DNA of 64,000 nucleotides, taken from contig NZ_CYUJ01000003.1 in the NCBI RefSeq assembly GCF_001299475.1, positions 438,409 to 502,408 of the forward strand, written 5' to 3'. Below the pieces are notes generated by a model that searched no databases, was not told where the DNA came from, and saw nothing but the letters and a program-made list of their open reading frames with translations. The position numbers and the translations under genes were made by a program. The DNA is from Neofamilia massiliensis. Its GTDB lineage: Bacteria > Bacillota > Clostridia > Tissierellales > Peptoniphilaceae. How positions within the stretch are numbered: position 1 is the stretch's first letter; each line of letters starts with the position of its first letter. This document shows, in pieces, positions 40,117 through 55,100 of this stretch.

Positions 40117-43100
40117 TCATTCACCATAAGACACCTCCCTCTTTCTCCTATAAACATAAGCCGCCGCAGTCATAAGACTTAAGCCTGCTAAGATGAAGAT
40201 CACCGTACCAGGACCACCAGTCCAAGGGTATTCCGCCTTGCGGTTTTCTATTTGGATTGGCTTTGTTGTGTCAAGGTCTCCATAAAGTGGCTTATCGCCT
40301 GCTAGTATGCTTAGGTCTAGCTTATCTTCAATGGAATCGTCTATTTGTGAGTCAAATACTAGTTCAAATAGTTGGTCGGCTATGCCTGTTGTGTTAGTAT
40401 CATCAAGCTTACCAGTAAATTCCATTACTATTGAATCTGTTGTTGTAAGAGGTTTATCTGTTGTAGATGTTTCTCCAAGCATTTCCTTTAGGCCGTATCT
40501 TGAACCTGTAACATTGCCTGCTGTTGTGAAGCTTATTGCGTCATATTCCTTAAAGTCATCTTTTGTTAAGCTTTCTAGAGTTTTATCTCCGTCTTTCTTA
40601 AGAATAGCTACATTGACTTCTCCACCAATACCTTTTCCATTTCCTGTTGATTCCTTGTACTTTGGTGTTATCTTCCAGTCATTTTCCTTTATACGGATAT
40701 AGGACTCGTAAGATGGAATTGTCATTTCAGTGTGGTTAGGGTTAATTATAATTCTTTGTTTAAATGTTCCCGTATCCTTATCCACTTCTAGAATTTCACT
40801 TGTGATTAGTGACTTAGCACTTGTCTTGTGAGTTGCTTTATTCAAATCTTTTTCAAGTACTTGGATTTTTCCATTTTCTAGCTTAAATTCTTTGATCCAA
40901 CCTGGGTATTTAGCATATCCCTTAGGTGCTTTGGTTTCTTTTAGCGCATAGTAGCCTGGTTTGCTTGGATTTAGTACAAATTTTCCGTCTTTTCCAGATG
41001 TTACAGTCTTAGTCTTTTCGACTTCTTTGCCATCTTCAGTAGTTTTAATCTTATAAGGTTGATACTTTTCATCTTCTTTTTCCTTATACCAGACTTCGAA
41101 TTCTGCTCCTGGTAAGAAGGTTTCTTTCTTGTCTCCATCAACCTTTATAAACTCAATATCTTTGTAGTTTACAACATTTATTGGAGCCGTTCCAGCTGCT
41201 TGACTTACTTTTTCAGTAGTATCGCCAACAATTGCTTTCGCTGCAGTTTTTAATTTTTCTGCTATATTTGCTAAAGCTGAAGAGTTTTCAGTGGTTTCTG
41301 TTTTCTCTTCTTTTGGCTTTTCTACAAGTCTTGTGATTGTACCATTTGCTTCTACTGTGAATTCTTCTATATGTCCTTCTATTTTCTTGTAGCCTTTTGG
41401 TGCTTCGATTTCTATAAGGGCATATTTTCCAGGAGATAGTTTTTCGTAGTGGATTAAACCATCTTTTCCAGAAGTTTTTACTGATCCAGATACTGGTGTT
41501 TCTGACCACTTTTTAGTGTTCTTGTCGAATTTAATAAGAGCAAATTTTGCACCTTCAAGTGGTTTACCTTCTTGATCAACTTTCTTGAAGTTGATTTCAT
41601 TCTTAGGATTTATAGCAGTTATTTCAAGTTTACCTTCTGCTGTGTTTTCATTTTGCAAACCATAGACATAGTCTTGTCTTTCAACACCCATATATGGGAC
41701 GCCATAGATATTATATCTATCAAGGTTAGTTGTTGCTCCATAGAAACTCTTGTCCTCACCTTTGATCTTACCTGTAACTCTTATTATATAAGTGTCATCT
41801 GAGCTTAGGAAGTTACGATAAACTCTATTATAGGAGTCCCAGTAATAAGGGAAAGTATAGCTGTAACCGTCTTGTTTAGTTATTTCTCCATAGTAGTTAT
41901 AAAATGAGGAGATATAACCTTTGTTTACAAAGTCGTTGATGTTGACTGCATAAGATGGAGATAAAATCAAGTTCTTATAGTAATTACCATATTGATAGTT
42001 AGGATTTATATAGTTGTAATTAACCTTATAAATATTAAAGCTAACATTTTCTATATCCATTCCTGGTGTGTATCTTAGAGTACCATCAATAATATTCATT
42101 TGATCTCTATTTACATAGATAATGTGCTCAAACTCACCAGTCTTGTAATCAAAGTAGGTTATCTTAGATGATATATTTGGGTACCTTCTATAAACATTTT
42201 CAGGAGTACTATGAGTTCCTGCATCAAATATTACATTAATGTTTTTATATTGTCCTTCTTGGTCCCCTTTCATCTTGAATCCTACAGGAACATTTTGATA
42301 AACTGCCTTGTCATTTTGAGGCTCGAATGCAAACCTGTCAATGTGAGATATTAATTTGTTCTTAAAGTCTGTAAGTTCATAAGTGTTGGCATACTCAGTA
42401 AATGTGTATGTTATCACATTGTTTTGATCGTCATATTCAGCCTTGGCTATTGTACCAATTCCATCTGCAAATATATCAAGTCCAGATACTAAATCTTTGT
42501 TGTAGATTCCGTAAAGGTCTGTATATGAACTTATATCTAATTGGAAATAATCTCCAGGTTTTATAACAGTTCCATCAGCTATTTTAAAGTCATTGTCAAA
42601 GGACAATAGATGAGCTGAGTTAGGATAGATTGTATTTGCTGTAGCTGTTGCTTCATCATTATCTGGTTTGATAATTTCCATTTTAGAACTTTCAAGAGTG
42701 ATTTTGCTTGTCAAATCTTGACCTGTTCTTTCGATTGGTCCAGAGTATGGGTCTAAGCCCTTACCACCTACAGTAAACCTCCATTTTTGTCCAATGTTTT
42801 GGTGACCGTCTCCTGGTTTTATCTCTTCAAGTTCGTAGTTACCAATAATTAAATCTTCAAATATAAGTTTTCCATCTGTTCCAACTTCACCAATTTGGCT
42901 TGCATCTTCTGGAGTAGTGCCATCAGTGTTTTTCGCCAAAGATGTTCTTGTAAGTTTAAACTTTGCTCCTTCAACAAGTTTTCCATCTAGGTCCTTTTTT
43001 TTGATTACAACTTTACCTTTTCCTGGTTTGTTGTTTATGATCTTACCCATGTTCTTTGCAGTAGCAGATGTTACGAAGTCTGTTAACTGACCTGAACCTT

Positions 43101-46100
43101 CTGCATTTTTACCTGCATATTGGATAATGCCATTGGCATTGTCATATTCAAGGGTTATGACACCTCTACCTGGGGTGATTTCTCCAGTTTCCTTATCTAT
43201 ATCGCCCTTTTCATAGGCTATTGTAAATTGAAGAACAGCTCCCTTAAGTGGTGCATAGTCCTTAGGTGGTCTAACTTCAAGTAGTCTATAACGACCTGGT
43301 TCAAGACCTCTAAATCCAAAGTAACCATTAAATGCAGATGATACTGTAGATCCAGGAACGTCTTCATAACCACCAGCAACTTGTTTTTGAAGCTTGAAGA
43401 TTGCTCCTTCAAGTCTGTTTTCTGTTACTGCTTCACTGTTAAGATCGTCTTCTGGGTTATCACGTCCGTGTTTAGAGAATGTGATATTGAATTTTTCTCT
43501 TTCGTTTTCAACTACTAGTCCATCTTTTGGTATCTCAGTCGGCTTGTCTGAAGTATAAACAGGTTTTAGGTTTACACTTGTATTTGCAGTATAAGTTGGA
43601 TTTTTATCTATTGATGGGTCAATTATACCTGTATCGTAAGTCTTTCCATCAACTGTAATCTTTCTGCTTACAAAGTTAGCATATTTTGCACCTGGTGCTT
43701 TATACTCTGTTACATTTTTCGCTTCAGTAAGTGCTTTAGCACCGCCTTGGAAGGATGCACCAGGGAATGCTTCATAGTATGGGTTACCATTTTCATCAAA
43801 CTTAAGTTGCTTGAACTCTCTCTTTCCATCAAAGAAGTCAATCTTTAAATCAATCTTACCTAAGTCCTCTTCTGGTATATCAGTTCTCTTATATGGTTCC
43901 TTCTTAGCAGGGTCCTTTGTTTTGAATAGTTCTTTATCAGAAATTATCTGTCCATTTTCATCAAGAAGGTTGTAATTATCATCATATTTTACTTCGTTGG
44001 TTACAACTCCGTCTATTATTGAAGTATCATAGTAACCTTCTACGTCGATGATGTAGACTCCCTTGCCTAAGTTTAGTTGGTCTTCATCAAAGCCCCAGTC
44101 AAATGGTCTCCACCTTGCAGTGTTTACCATAGACATATCTTTCTTAGAAAGGTCATATGATCTTAGAATTGTGTCATAATTTCCTTTCTGTACGTCTTCG
44201 TTTGCTTCTGGGTTTGTGATTTCGTAAGTTGTTCTGTAGGCTGTCTTTACACCTTCTTTTATTGTTACTGGAGGTTTTGATGGTGTATCAATTTCTTCTC
44301 TCTTGTACTTAGGAGTGATTTGTACATTGATTTGGTCACTGCCTGTATATCCTCTAGTATCTACATAGATTCTTTGGACAAAGGTCTTTGCCTCTGGATC
44401 TAGGTAGGTAAGTCTTGAGTAATACTTAATTCCAGCATTATCAAAAGATTTACCTGCATTTGCTTTGTCGTTATCTTCGATAAGACTTGCTGAAGTTTCT
44501 TGTGGACCCTTGTACTCAGCGTAAATACGTCCACCGTCATCTTTGACCTCAATCTTCCAGTCAGCAGATGATTCCTTAAAGCCTACTGGAGCTTTTGTTT
44601 CTGTTATAACATAGAATCCTTTTTCAAGCTTAACTTCTTTTCCGTCTTTGTCTTTAAAGACTAGATCACCGTTAGCGTCTGATTTTCCAGTAAGTTGTGT
44701 GAAGTCTGTATCTTCTTTTTCATAAGTTCCATCAGTCATCTTCTTGATAGTGAACTCTGCTCCTTCTAGAGGAATGTCATTGATGTCTCTCTTTAGGATC
44801 TTAAGTCCAAGTCCACCAGTTTTGTTAGTGATTTGTAAATCCTTGTTGATATTATTTTCTAAATCTTGTATTAGAATATCTCCAGTTGTGTCTGGATCAA
44901 AGCTATCAAGTGGATCATCTGATTTACCAATACGAACCTTTGCATTAGTTGGTTCTGTTCTTGATAATTCTAGCTTTTCAAAATTAGTAATTACTTCGCC
45001 AGATTGCTTACCAGCTTTTAGGGCAGCTATTACATCTGCTGGCCAGTCTGCTGGTGCAGCTACATCTGTTTGACCTGTAGTTTTTGCTTTGTTGTAAGTT
45101 GCAGTGTATCTGTACTTAACTTGGCCGTTAGTACCTTCTCGGTCAACAACTCTTTCGCCTGGTGCAAGATTTTCATCTACAATTACGTCAGTCTTGTAGT
45201 TAAGAGTTTCAGTTCTTTCCTCAGATGCAGTTCTTTCTCCTTCTGGGATTTTTTCAAATACTCCACGAACCGTTACTCCAGTAGATGGACTAATATCTGG
45301 CATTATGAAGTAACCCTTGTTTGTTGCTGGATCAAAGATTACTTCGGTATCGCTTAATCGCTGACCATTATTCTTTGTGACAGTAGCTTTAGTAGCCTTA
45401 TATCCATTGTATGGATATAAGGTGAAAGTAACTTTTTCTCCAACCTTAGCATAGCCATCTCTTGATTGTGTTGGATCTACAGTTACTCCTCCTCTTCCAC
45501 CATCATTTTCTTTACCAACAATGAAAGATTTAGCTGGGGTTTCTGACTTCTTAAATAAAATCTTTACCCACACATCTTCATCAGGCATTGTAAAGGTATT
45601 ATCTAGATGGCTGATAGATGAACCTTGTACTTGCAAGTCATTTTTGTCTAAAAGTATTGAGGCTTGTATTTCATAGCCAGTGTCTGGTGTAATTGTAAGT
45701 TTAACAGTCTCACCTTGTTCTGCAGTGGACTTGTCAGCTTTAACTGTACCACCTTCTGTTTTGATTATATTGATGTTGTGTTTAGTTGGTTGAGGTTGAC
45801 TTACTTGTTCAAATTCAACTCTTATCGTAACATCAGTGTCTGGCATTGTAAATTTATTGTTGTTTACAGGAACTTGTCCTGCTCCACTTCCAACGTAGAT
45901 TTCTTTTACTCTGTAACCTTGTGCTGGTTTTGGAGTAATTGTAACTACTTCTCCTTTTGCAGCTTCGGTCTTGTCAACTGTGAATGATCCATGTGATGGA
46001 GTTTGGGTGTAAATCTTGTGCTTAGTTGGCTCTTCAGCTTGTTTCTTAAATTTAGCCTTAACAGTAACATCACTATTTGGCATTGTGAAGCTATAAGATG

Positions 46101-49100
46101 TGCCGTTATTAGTGTAAGAAACTTGTGCTCCTGTTGAATCTAATACCTCAAATTTTTCAAGTATATAACCAGGATTTATTTCTGGTGTTACATTTACAAT
46201 ATCTCCTGCTTTTGCAGTTCTAACTGAACTATTTAATGTTCCTCCTGTACCAACATCACTTGTAGTCAATAGATTTACATCGTAAGTTTGTTCTTGAGTT
46301 TTGTTGATGTCATTTGCACTGTTGTAGTATTGTGCTCCCCAATAGCTTGGCCAAGTGTTAGGTGCTCCTGATTTGGAATAGAAGTAATCCATTCCTAAAC
46401 CGACGCTTCCATTTTCTACATACCTGGCTGTAACTTCAATATAGAAGTAATTGTTTTTTGCAGTATCCCAATATAGTCTAACTTTATTGTCACTATATGG
46501 GTCTTCTGATGGATTGTTTGCTCTTACTTTGCTTCCTTTTACTACATTATCAATTGAGGTGCTCTTTGTAGTGTAAACTTCATAAGAAATAATGTCAGTT
46601 GGAACAAGACTTGCTAATGGTTCTCTATGAAGATTCAATGGAAATTTATTATTATTGTTCAAACTACCATTAATTAAGAATACTTGCTTAAATTGTTTTG
46701 TATCCTTATTAATGTCAGTTATCTTTGTTTGAACTTGAACTGGATTGTTAGGATTTGCCTTTGTAGTTGGAGTTTCTGACCTTGTTGGGTCTATTGCTTG
46801 CCATCCTTCTCCTGCTCCAACTGGTGTTCCTACAAGCTCATCACCTATTTCTAAGCCTGAATTTATTTGGCTTGTAGTTTCATCATTTTGTATTTGATTT
46901 TCAAGGTTCAAAGTTTGTTTTCCAGTCATATATTCTTCTAGAATCTTTCCTGGAAGGTTAGTTGCTTGACTTAGGTTTTCGTCTAGGGCTAGGGCTGTTA
47001 CTGATTGTGGGTCTACTCTTAGTTCTTGAGTTAGACCGGAACTTCTAAAGGCCATAGTCCTTACTGGACCTAGGTTGTTCGTTCCAGTAGGATTTCCATC
47101 TTTTACTACTATTGTTGCATTTTTTTCAACAGTAGACGGTGGAACTGGATCTAGGTTTACACTATCTAGGCTGTTATATTTTTCTGCTGCCCAATAAGTT
47201 CCCCTATTTATAAAGTCCATTCCTAAACCAAAAGGTCCAGATTCTGGTAGGACTGATTCTACTTCTACCATAAGAGTTTTACTTTGGTCAACTGTAGTAT
47301 TGATTACAAACCTGTCAATGTCTTGTCCTTCTTTGGTTTTTCTAGTCTCTATTTTAGATGTATATGGTACATCTTTTCCAGCATTTTCAATTTTATTAGG
47401 TTCAGAATTTGCTCCTACCTCTTTAATTGATAAAATCTTTGTGTTTTCTTCAGAAAGATTTCTATTTTCTGGATAGAAGTGGATTTCAAGTTTAGGGTTA
47501 TTCAAGTAGTTTCTTTGTTTATTTACAATAAACACTTGTCTGAACTTCTTGTTTGCTTTATCTACTTCAGTAATATAACTTTTATTGGCCTTGCCAGCAT
47601 TATAAGGATTTAGATCGTATGAAGATGATTCTCTTTCCCTACCAGCATTTTCTTTATCAAAGTCATTTACTTTTTGCCATTTTGGACCTTGAGTACCTTC
47701 AGTATCGTTATCTCTTATATAAGTTTTGCCGTCTCTGGTTATTGTTACTGTCCAATCTGTATTGGCTTTTTCATAACCTTGAGCTGCACCTGTTTCTATA
47801 AGTTTGTAAACTCCTGGTTCTAAGTCTCTGAATTTTACATTTCCATTCGCATCAGACTTAGCGTATCTGTGGTCTTCTTTTGGTTCTGGTCCTATAAGTT
47901 TAAAGGTTGCTCCAGAAACTGCATCTGTAGAACCTGCTCTTATTTTTTTGAAAGAGAAGTCCTTTTTGTCAAGAGTGTTGGTTACGTCAAGTGAGTCTTC
48001 TGAGATATATGCACCCTTGATATTTCCAGCTTCACTACTTGTTGTAACTGGTTCTCCTTCAACGATTTGGTTTGCCCTATCGTAGTAGTCTGATTTCCAA
48101 TATAGACCCTTATCAGTTTGAAGGTCCATTCCTGTACCTACTCCACCATCTTCTGATGTGTAAGGTACCTTGACATCTATAACAATAGGTTTTGTAATTT
48201 GTCTGTCGTTAAAGTCTAGATAAAGTCTTGGTTGTCCTGAGATATTTTGACTTGTTGCAGTTACGCCTTTAATTTCTGTAAGGCCATAGTTTTCTAATCT
48301 AATATCTTCTACTTTACCTTCTACTGCCTTGTCAAGTTCAAATATCTTATAAACTCCATTTCCTGCATACCAATCCATATTAGAAAACTGTGGTTTTTCT
48401 CTATGGATTGACGCGTTTTTAAGAGTTATTGAGTCTGCTTCTGGGTTTATTACATATCTTTGGATAACATATTTTTCCCCAGTGTTTTTAGCAACAATTC
48501 TTGTACCTAGTTTATATGGCACTGGATAGTTGTTATAGTAACCAGTTTGCCTATTATCTCCAAGAATCCATCCATCAAGTGGTCTTTTTGCAACATTAAC
48601 CCATTTTGTTCCTTGATCTCCAAGGATAGACTTATTAACTTCAGGGTCTGTTGTTCCTGATGGTTCTACATAGTTGTAGACTTTTACCTTGTTGTTTGCA
48701 TCTACTTCTACTACCCATTTTTTATTTAGCCTAGTGTAGCCTGTAGGTGCCTTAGTTTCTTCTAGGATATATATTCCTTGGCTTAGGTCTTTATCAAAGC
48801 TTACTACACCTTTATCATTTGATGTGCCTGTCGCAAAGTCAGTGAATTTACCATCTTCGCCTTTTTTAGTTAGCTTAAACTCTGCACCTTCTAGTGGTCT
48901 GTTGTCGCCGTCTTTTTTGTAGACAACAAACTTTTGAGCAACTGGTTGGTTGGTAACTTCAAGCGTGATATTATCTCCACTTAATTGCTTGCCAGTTGAG
49001 CCTATACTAAATTCAGTTATTGTTACATTTCCTTCATTACTTACATCTACTGTCCAAGTCTTGTTAGATTTGTTGTAATTTTCTGGTGCCTGAACTTCTT

Positions 49101-52100
49101 TTAGTGTATAGGATCCTGGTTTTAGATCTTTGAAATCTATTTTACCATTTTCGTCTGTAGTCCTATAAATTGTGTTATTATCTTCATCTGTCAATGAGAA
49201 GGTTGAACCTTTTAGTTTTTCACTATTATTTAGTTCATTTACTTTTTCTATACTGAACTTACCTGGTGTAAACTTATAGTTAAAAAGTCCAACTTTTTGG
49301 CTGAAGAATTTTGGAATTTCTCCACCTGTTTGGTCACCAACAGCCTTGTTATAGTTTGCTCTTGTTACAAAGGCAGAGTTGAAAGACCCATTGGACATAT
49401 TAAATGCTCTCCAAGTATTGTTGAACTTATTCATATCGTCAATCTTGAAGGTTTGTTCAACTACGTAACCATAATTAGAGTAAGGACCTACACTTGGCAT
49501 TTGTACATCTAAAGGCCCTTTGTCACTCATCGTTCCAAATGGATTTAACATATTTGGATCATAGTTAAGTGTAATGTTGCCTTGTCTATCATTTGTTATA
49601 GTTTGGTTAGGATTAATACTTCTGCTGTATAACAAAGTATAAGTTGTTGGGTCTTGTTCTGGCCTTATACCAAATGATAATGGCATATTTTTGTTAATCT
49701 TCTTATTGTACTCAGTTCCCTCTATAGGTTGTGTGATGATGTTTGGACTTGTTCTATAAACTTTAACATCTCTTAGGGTAAAGGCTGGTGTTTTACCATT
49801 ACCTTTCCAGTTAACATAGTTACCATATTGGTAGTTAGTGGACTTCCAGTTGAAGTTTAGTGTGTCATTATTTCCCTCATTTGCATATATAGGGTTGTAA
49901 TATGCAAGAGCTGTTACATACCACTCGCCGTCATCGCCCATGTAGACATCTCTAAAGTAATATGATTGTGATGTTTTTTTGGCTGCTGGGTCATAGTCAT
50001 AATCTTCATAATTGGCCTTGACAGGTTGTGTTATTGTTTGATCGCCAGTCACATTTTCTTGTCCTGGTTCAACTGTTACTGTGAAGTTATAAGTTCCGTC
50101 GTATTGGGCAAAATATTTACTTGGAATAATACCTCTTAGGTTAATCTTTGCAGTACCCTCACCTCCAGCTGAGTCTTCATTAAATACATAGGTTAGTCTG
50201 TTTGTGCTATAGTCAAAGTATGGGTCTGCAACTTCTTTACCATTTACTAATAACTTAGGAAGTTCTCCAAAGTATTGGGTAAAGTCTAGGTTAGGGTCAA
50301 ACTGGATTGAAAATCTCTTGCCAGGAGCTGTGTTTTCAAGGTCAATAGTTGCTTGGTATTTTAAAGATTCAAGTCTATATGCTTCCCATACGCCTGGTCT
50401 TTTACCTATATCCCCTTCTTCTCCTTCTTGGATGGATAGGGTTTGACTTACGTGTTTTACTCCTGCTTTAGCATCTTCTTGAGTTTGTTCTTCATCTTCT
50501 ATCCAGTAATCTTTTCCATTTACTGGGTTTCCAGCACCAGTTTTAAATTTAGCTTCATAAGTTACTTGATTTGAATCATCTACTGTTACATAGAAAATTA
50601 CATTTGATTTGTTGTAACCTGCTGGTGCTTCAGTTTCTTCTATTATATATTTACCTTCTGGAAGTTTTCCAAAGGATGCTTTACCTTCTGCGTCTGAAGT
50701 TACCGTTGTGATAGGATTTCCTTTTTCGTCTTTTATAACAAAGGTTGCACCTTGAATCGGTTTTTTATCCTTATCGATTTTTAATACTTCTACAGGACGA
50801 GTTTGGAAGGCTTCGTTTGTAATAGTAAGGGTTGTGTCCTTCTTAGCATCTTCTGCTGTAGTAGGAGTGATGTATTGATCTGTTAGTTTAGCTTGGGTAG
50901 CAGTATCTTGGTCTGTTAGCCAGTCATAGTGGATTCTTTGTTGTGTAGAGTTCCTATCTTTGGTAGATTTTGCTACAACTAGGAAACCCCAGTCGTTAGT
51001 AAATCTTTCTTTAGGGAAGGTAATCTTATAACCTAGTTCTTTAGTGTAAGGATCTCTAGGTCTACGACTTGCTCTAATTGGTTTATCATTTGGTGATTTT
51101 AGAACATTAGTATTGCCTATCATGTCTATGGTGTTCTGGTCAACACTTTGTTGGATCATTTCTGTCCTAAGTGAGTCTCTGTAGTATGGATTTACGTCAT
51201 AGACTTGGACATCATCTAATCTTTTAATTTCCCCACCTTCTGAAACTATATTTAGCCTTGTATCCCTATCAGTTGAGCCACCATGACTTGCTGCATTTGC
51301 TTTTAGGTAGATATAAGTTGTTACATCTCCGTTTTCATCAACTGTTGCATACTGCATTGCATTCATGTAGTCAGGATATCCGCCATGGGCAACTGACTTT
51401 GTAGGGTTTGCTCCTATTTCTAAAGTTCCAGGTCCGCCTTCTTTTGAAAGTCTGCCATTTTCGTCAACATATAGAATTATATTTTCTGTGTTGACCTTAA
51501 AGCCTTTAGGCGCCTTAGTTTCTTTAAGAGTATAACGACCAGGTCCTATATTAGAAAATAGTGCCTTACCATTTTCATCTGTAACTACTTGAGGTCCATT
51601 AAGGAGTTTGAAAGTAGCTCCTGGTAGTGGATTACCTTCTTTGTCTTTCTTTATTAGTGTAAAGCTAGCAAAGGTTGGGATTTCTTCTACTGTTGCACCG
51701 TTGTGAATATAGTATTCGTCTGTTTCTTTTAGATAATAGTTGTTGTTTTCATAGTATCTAATTGTTTTTCCAGTATTTGGATCTTTATCATTGGTTGGGA
51801 AATCTTGTGTAAGTTCTGGTTGAGCTTTAGTAGCTGTTCCAAAATTATCTATATCCCAAACTTTTACTTGCGGAATTATTATAGATCTTCTTGGGTCTGT
51901 GCTTTGTGATGCAGGGACCTCAACTTTTCCAAGTTCATTATTTGTATTAGGGTCTACTGCCTTAATAGTTTGACTTGGCATTTTTTGACCTTCTTGTAGG
52001 GTCCAAGATTGGTTTATCTTAAGATCTTCATATCTTGAAATTTCAACTCCGCCAAGTGCTTGAGGATTTTTGTTTCCTGCAGGAATACTTGTGTTGTATT

Positions 52101-55100
52101 CATAGACTGCAATTGTTCCAACGTCACTTGATCCTGGATTTTGGCCTTTAGATGGCATTGGATTTACGTTTGTTTGAGTTTGTCCAACTTGAACCATCTT
52201 GCCTGAAGTTGGGTCTATTTTATAAACTGCAACTTGGCCACCATTTTGGTTTAAAGTTTGTCCACCACCGAGTGTTCTTGTTTCTAATGGTAGGCTTGTG
52301 GAGATATTATTATCTTTGTCTACGTCGCCAGTTGAAACTGCATCTGTCACTGTCCATTTTGCGCTAGTATTAGATGTGAACTCGCCAAGGATTGTAGTCC
52401 TGTTGTTCATATCTACTCTATTTGGAGTAGATTCTTTGACCTTTTCTATTGGCCAGCCTTCGTCTATTACAATTCTCTTGGCACCAACTTTATTTTTATT
52501 AGTAAGTACGATAGATATATCCATCATGTACTTTTCTTGTTTATTTCTTGTAGGTGTAAAGAAATTGTAGGTTACTTCTCTAGCGCCAGATGTTGGTATA
52601 TGGTGTTTGGAGTCAACAATTCCAGTTGCATTTTCAAGCTGCTTTTTTAGGCCACCTATACTACCATTTATAATGACATCATTTATTACACCAAGACCAG
52701 ATCCCTTTACTGTTGTAAAGTTGGCTTTGTAGCCAAGAGTATTTAGGTCAGTGTCTGATGCAACTTTAATGGTCCAGTTGTAGCCTACTAATTTTCCGTC
52801 TTTTATTACTGGGTTCGCTACTGCGTCAGTAGTTATTTTGTAATTTGAGTCGTCTGGACTTATTATTTCTGTAACATCTTTTCTATCTGGTTCGATAATT
52901 GAACCTGCTAGGTTACCATTTTTGTCTACTTTTTGTGGAACAAGGTCTTGAGGTGCTTTTACTCCTAGGCCAGATACCTTGTTGGTTACCACAAATTCTC
53001 CATTTTCATCTAATTGGATATTAGCTGTGTTATAGTCTACTGGAATATTTAATGGGACTTGGATATTTTCTGTTATATCTCTTGTAATTGTATAAGTTAT
53101 TGTATTATCTGAACTATTATATTTTGGAGTAGCTATAACTTCATTATTGTATTTTATAGGTTCCAGTGTTGTTTCTGGTTTGACTGTTAATTTTTCGTCT
53201 AGATGTATTCTAAAGTACTGATCCTTTTTAATTGGACCAACTGCTGTTGAGGTATCAAACCTAGTCATAATATGGAACTTTTTATTTTCTAGACCTTCAA
53301 GACCTGCACCTACTGCCCCAGGAAATTCTTCTTCTGAAACTTCTAGGCCACGGTTTTCTTTTTCTGCTTGGTCTTGGACCATTTTTTCTAATTCTTCTAG
53401 GCTATGGTTTTTTGCTAATTCATAGGCTGCTTTTATTTGGTCGTCTGTTAGCTCATAGGTTGCTTGGAAGTTGTTTATTGTTTCTTCTCCAAGTTCGTCT
53501 GTGCCAGCTAGGTCAATTAGATTGTCCATGGCTATTCTCATAGCTATGGCTGCTTTTATTTCTTGGGCTGATATTTCTAGATCAGCTGGTTGGTCTTGGC
53601 CCATAGCTTCTAGGTCTTCTAAAGTATTTTCTTTAGCTAGATCATAGGCTGCTATTATTTGGCTATCTTTTAGCTTGTAGGATACTTGGAAGTTGTGTAT
53701 AGTTTCTGCTCCAAGTTCGTTCAAGCCTAATTTGTCCATTGCTAGTCTCATAGCAATTGCCGCATTTATAATTTTGTCTTCTGTTGCTGTTAAATCTAGG
53801 ACATAGGTTGGGTCAGTTATTTCTTCGCCGTCTACTAATAGTTCTAATGGCCTGTCGATATTGTAGTCGGTCATATCGAAGGCATAAAAAGTTTCCTCTA
53901 ATTTTTCTCTTAGGTCTATGTGGTAACTTTCTTCGCCTGCGATTAGGTCATAGGATCCTGGGGCTAGACTAATTGCTAGGTTACCGTTTTCGTCTGCCTT
54001 GTAGCTAGTGATTTTTTCTTCTAGGGGTCTTAGATTGTTTTTTTGGTCTAAGGTCATTTGGGCTAGAAGTGGATCTTCTTGGTCTAGGTCTACTAGGAAA
54101 AGTTCTTGGCCTTTTTCTGCTTTTATTTTTATATATTTGTCTCTTAAGTTTATTAGGCCATTAACTGCTATTTCTTCCTCTTCTTCTGGAAAGTCTACTA
54201 GTTGGTCTTCGTGCTTTTCTGCTGGAACTAGGTCTGTCCATGGAAGAGTTTCTTTTTCTTCTAGCTTTTCTTTTGGTCTTTCTTGATCTAGTGGTTTTTC
54301 TAAGTCAGTTTTTTCTACTGGCTGTTTTTCAATTTCTCTTTCTATTTTATTTTCCACTGGAGCTTTTTCTTCAGGTTTTTCTACTGGGGCTTTTTTTATT
54401 ATGCTGTTTGCTCTTAGTGGTTTTTCTGCTTTTTGAATTATTGATTTTTCTTCTGTGTCTGGGTTGAAGATACTGTTTTCGTCTCTAACGATTTCTTCTT
54501 GAGGATTTTGTTGGTTTTCTTCTTCGAAGTTTTCTTCTATTGGTTGAGAGTTTTCTTCTATTATATTAGTTTCTTCTATATTAGGTTCTTCTTCGCCAGC
54601 ATTATTTTCTTCTTCAGTAGTTTCTTCTATTATATTGTCTGTTTCTTTTGTTTCTATTTGTTCTAAGTTTTCTTCTGGAAGAGCTTTTTCTTCTGTTTCT
54701 TTTTCTCCTGGTAGTTCTAGGACGATTTCGTTATTTTCGTCTAGGTTTAGGATTTGTGAATCCATGTTTTGACCTTGGTGGTCTGCGTCTAGAATTTCTT
54801 CTTCTAGGTTTTCTTCTATTATATATGCTCTTTCTAAACTTTCTGTTTTTAGATCTATAATTTTTTCTAGATCAAGGTCAATTATTTGTGGTTTTTGGTT
54901 TTCTATTTCAAAAAGGTCTTTGGCTTTTTCTAATAGATTTTTTCCTTCTATTGGTTCTTCTGTTTCTTGGTTATTTATTTCTAGAGTAGTGTTTTCATTT
55001 TTTTGTTTTCTTGAGAATAATGGGTTTGCAAATAAACCTAGGGTATTTTCTGATTCAAGATTTTCTTCTTGGATCTCTGCTAGGTTTTCTTCTTCTGTCA

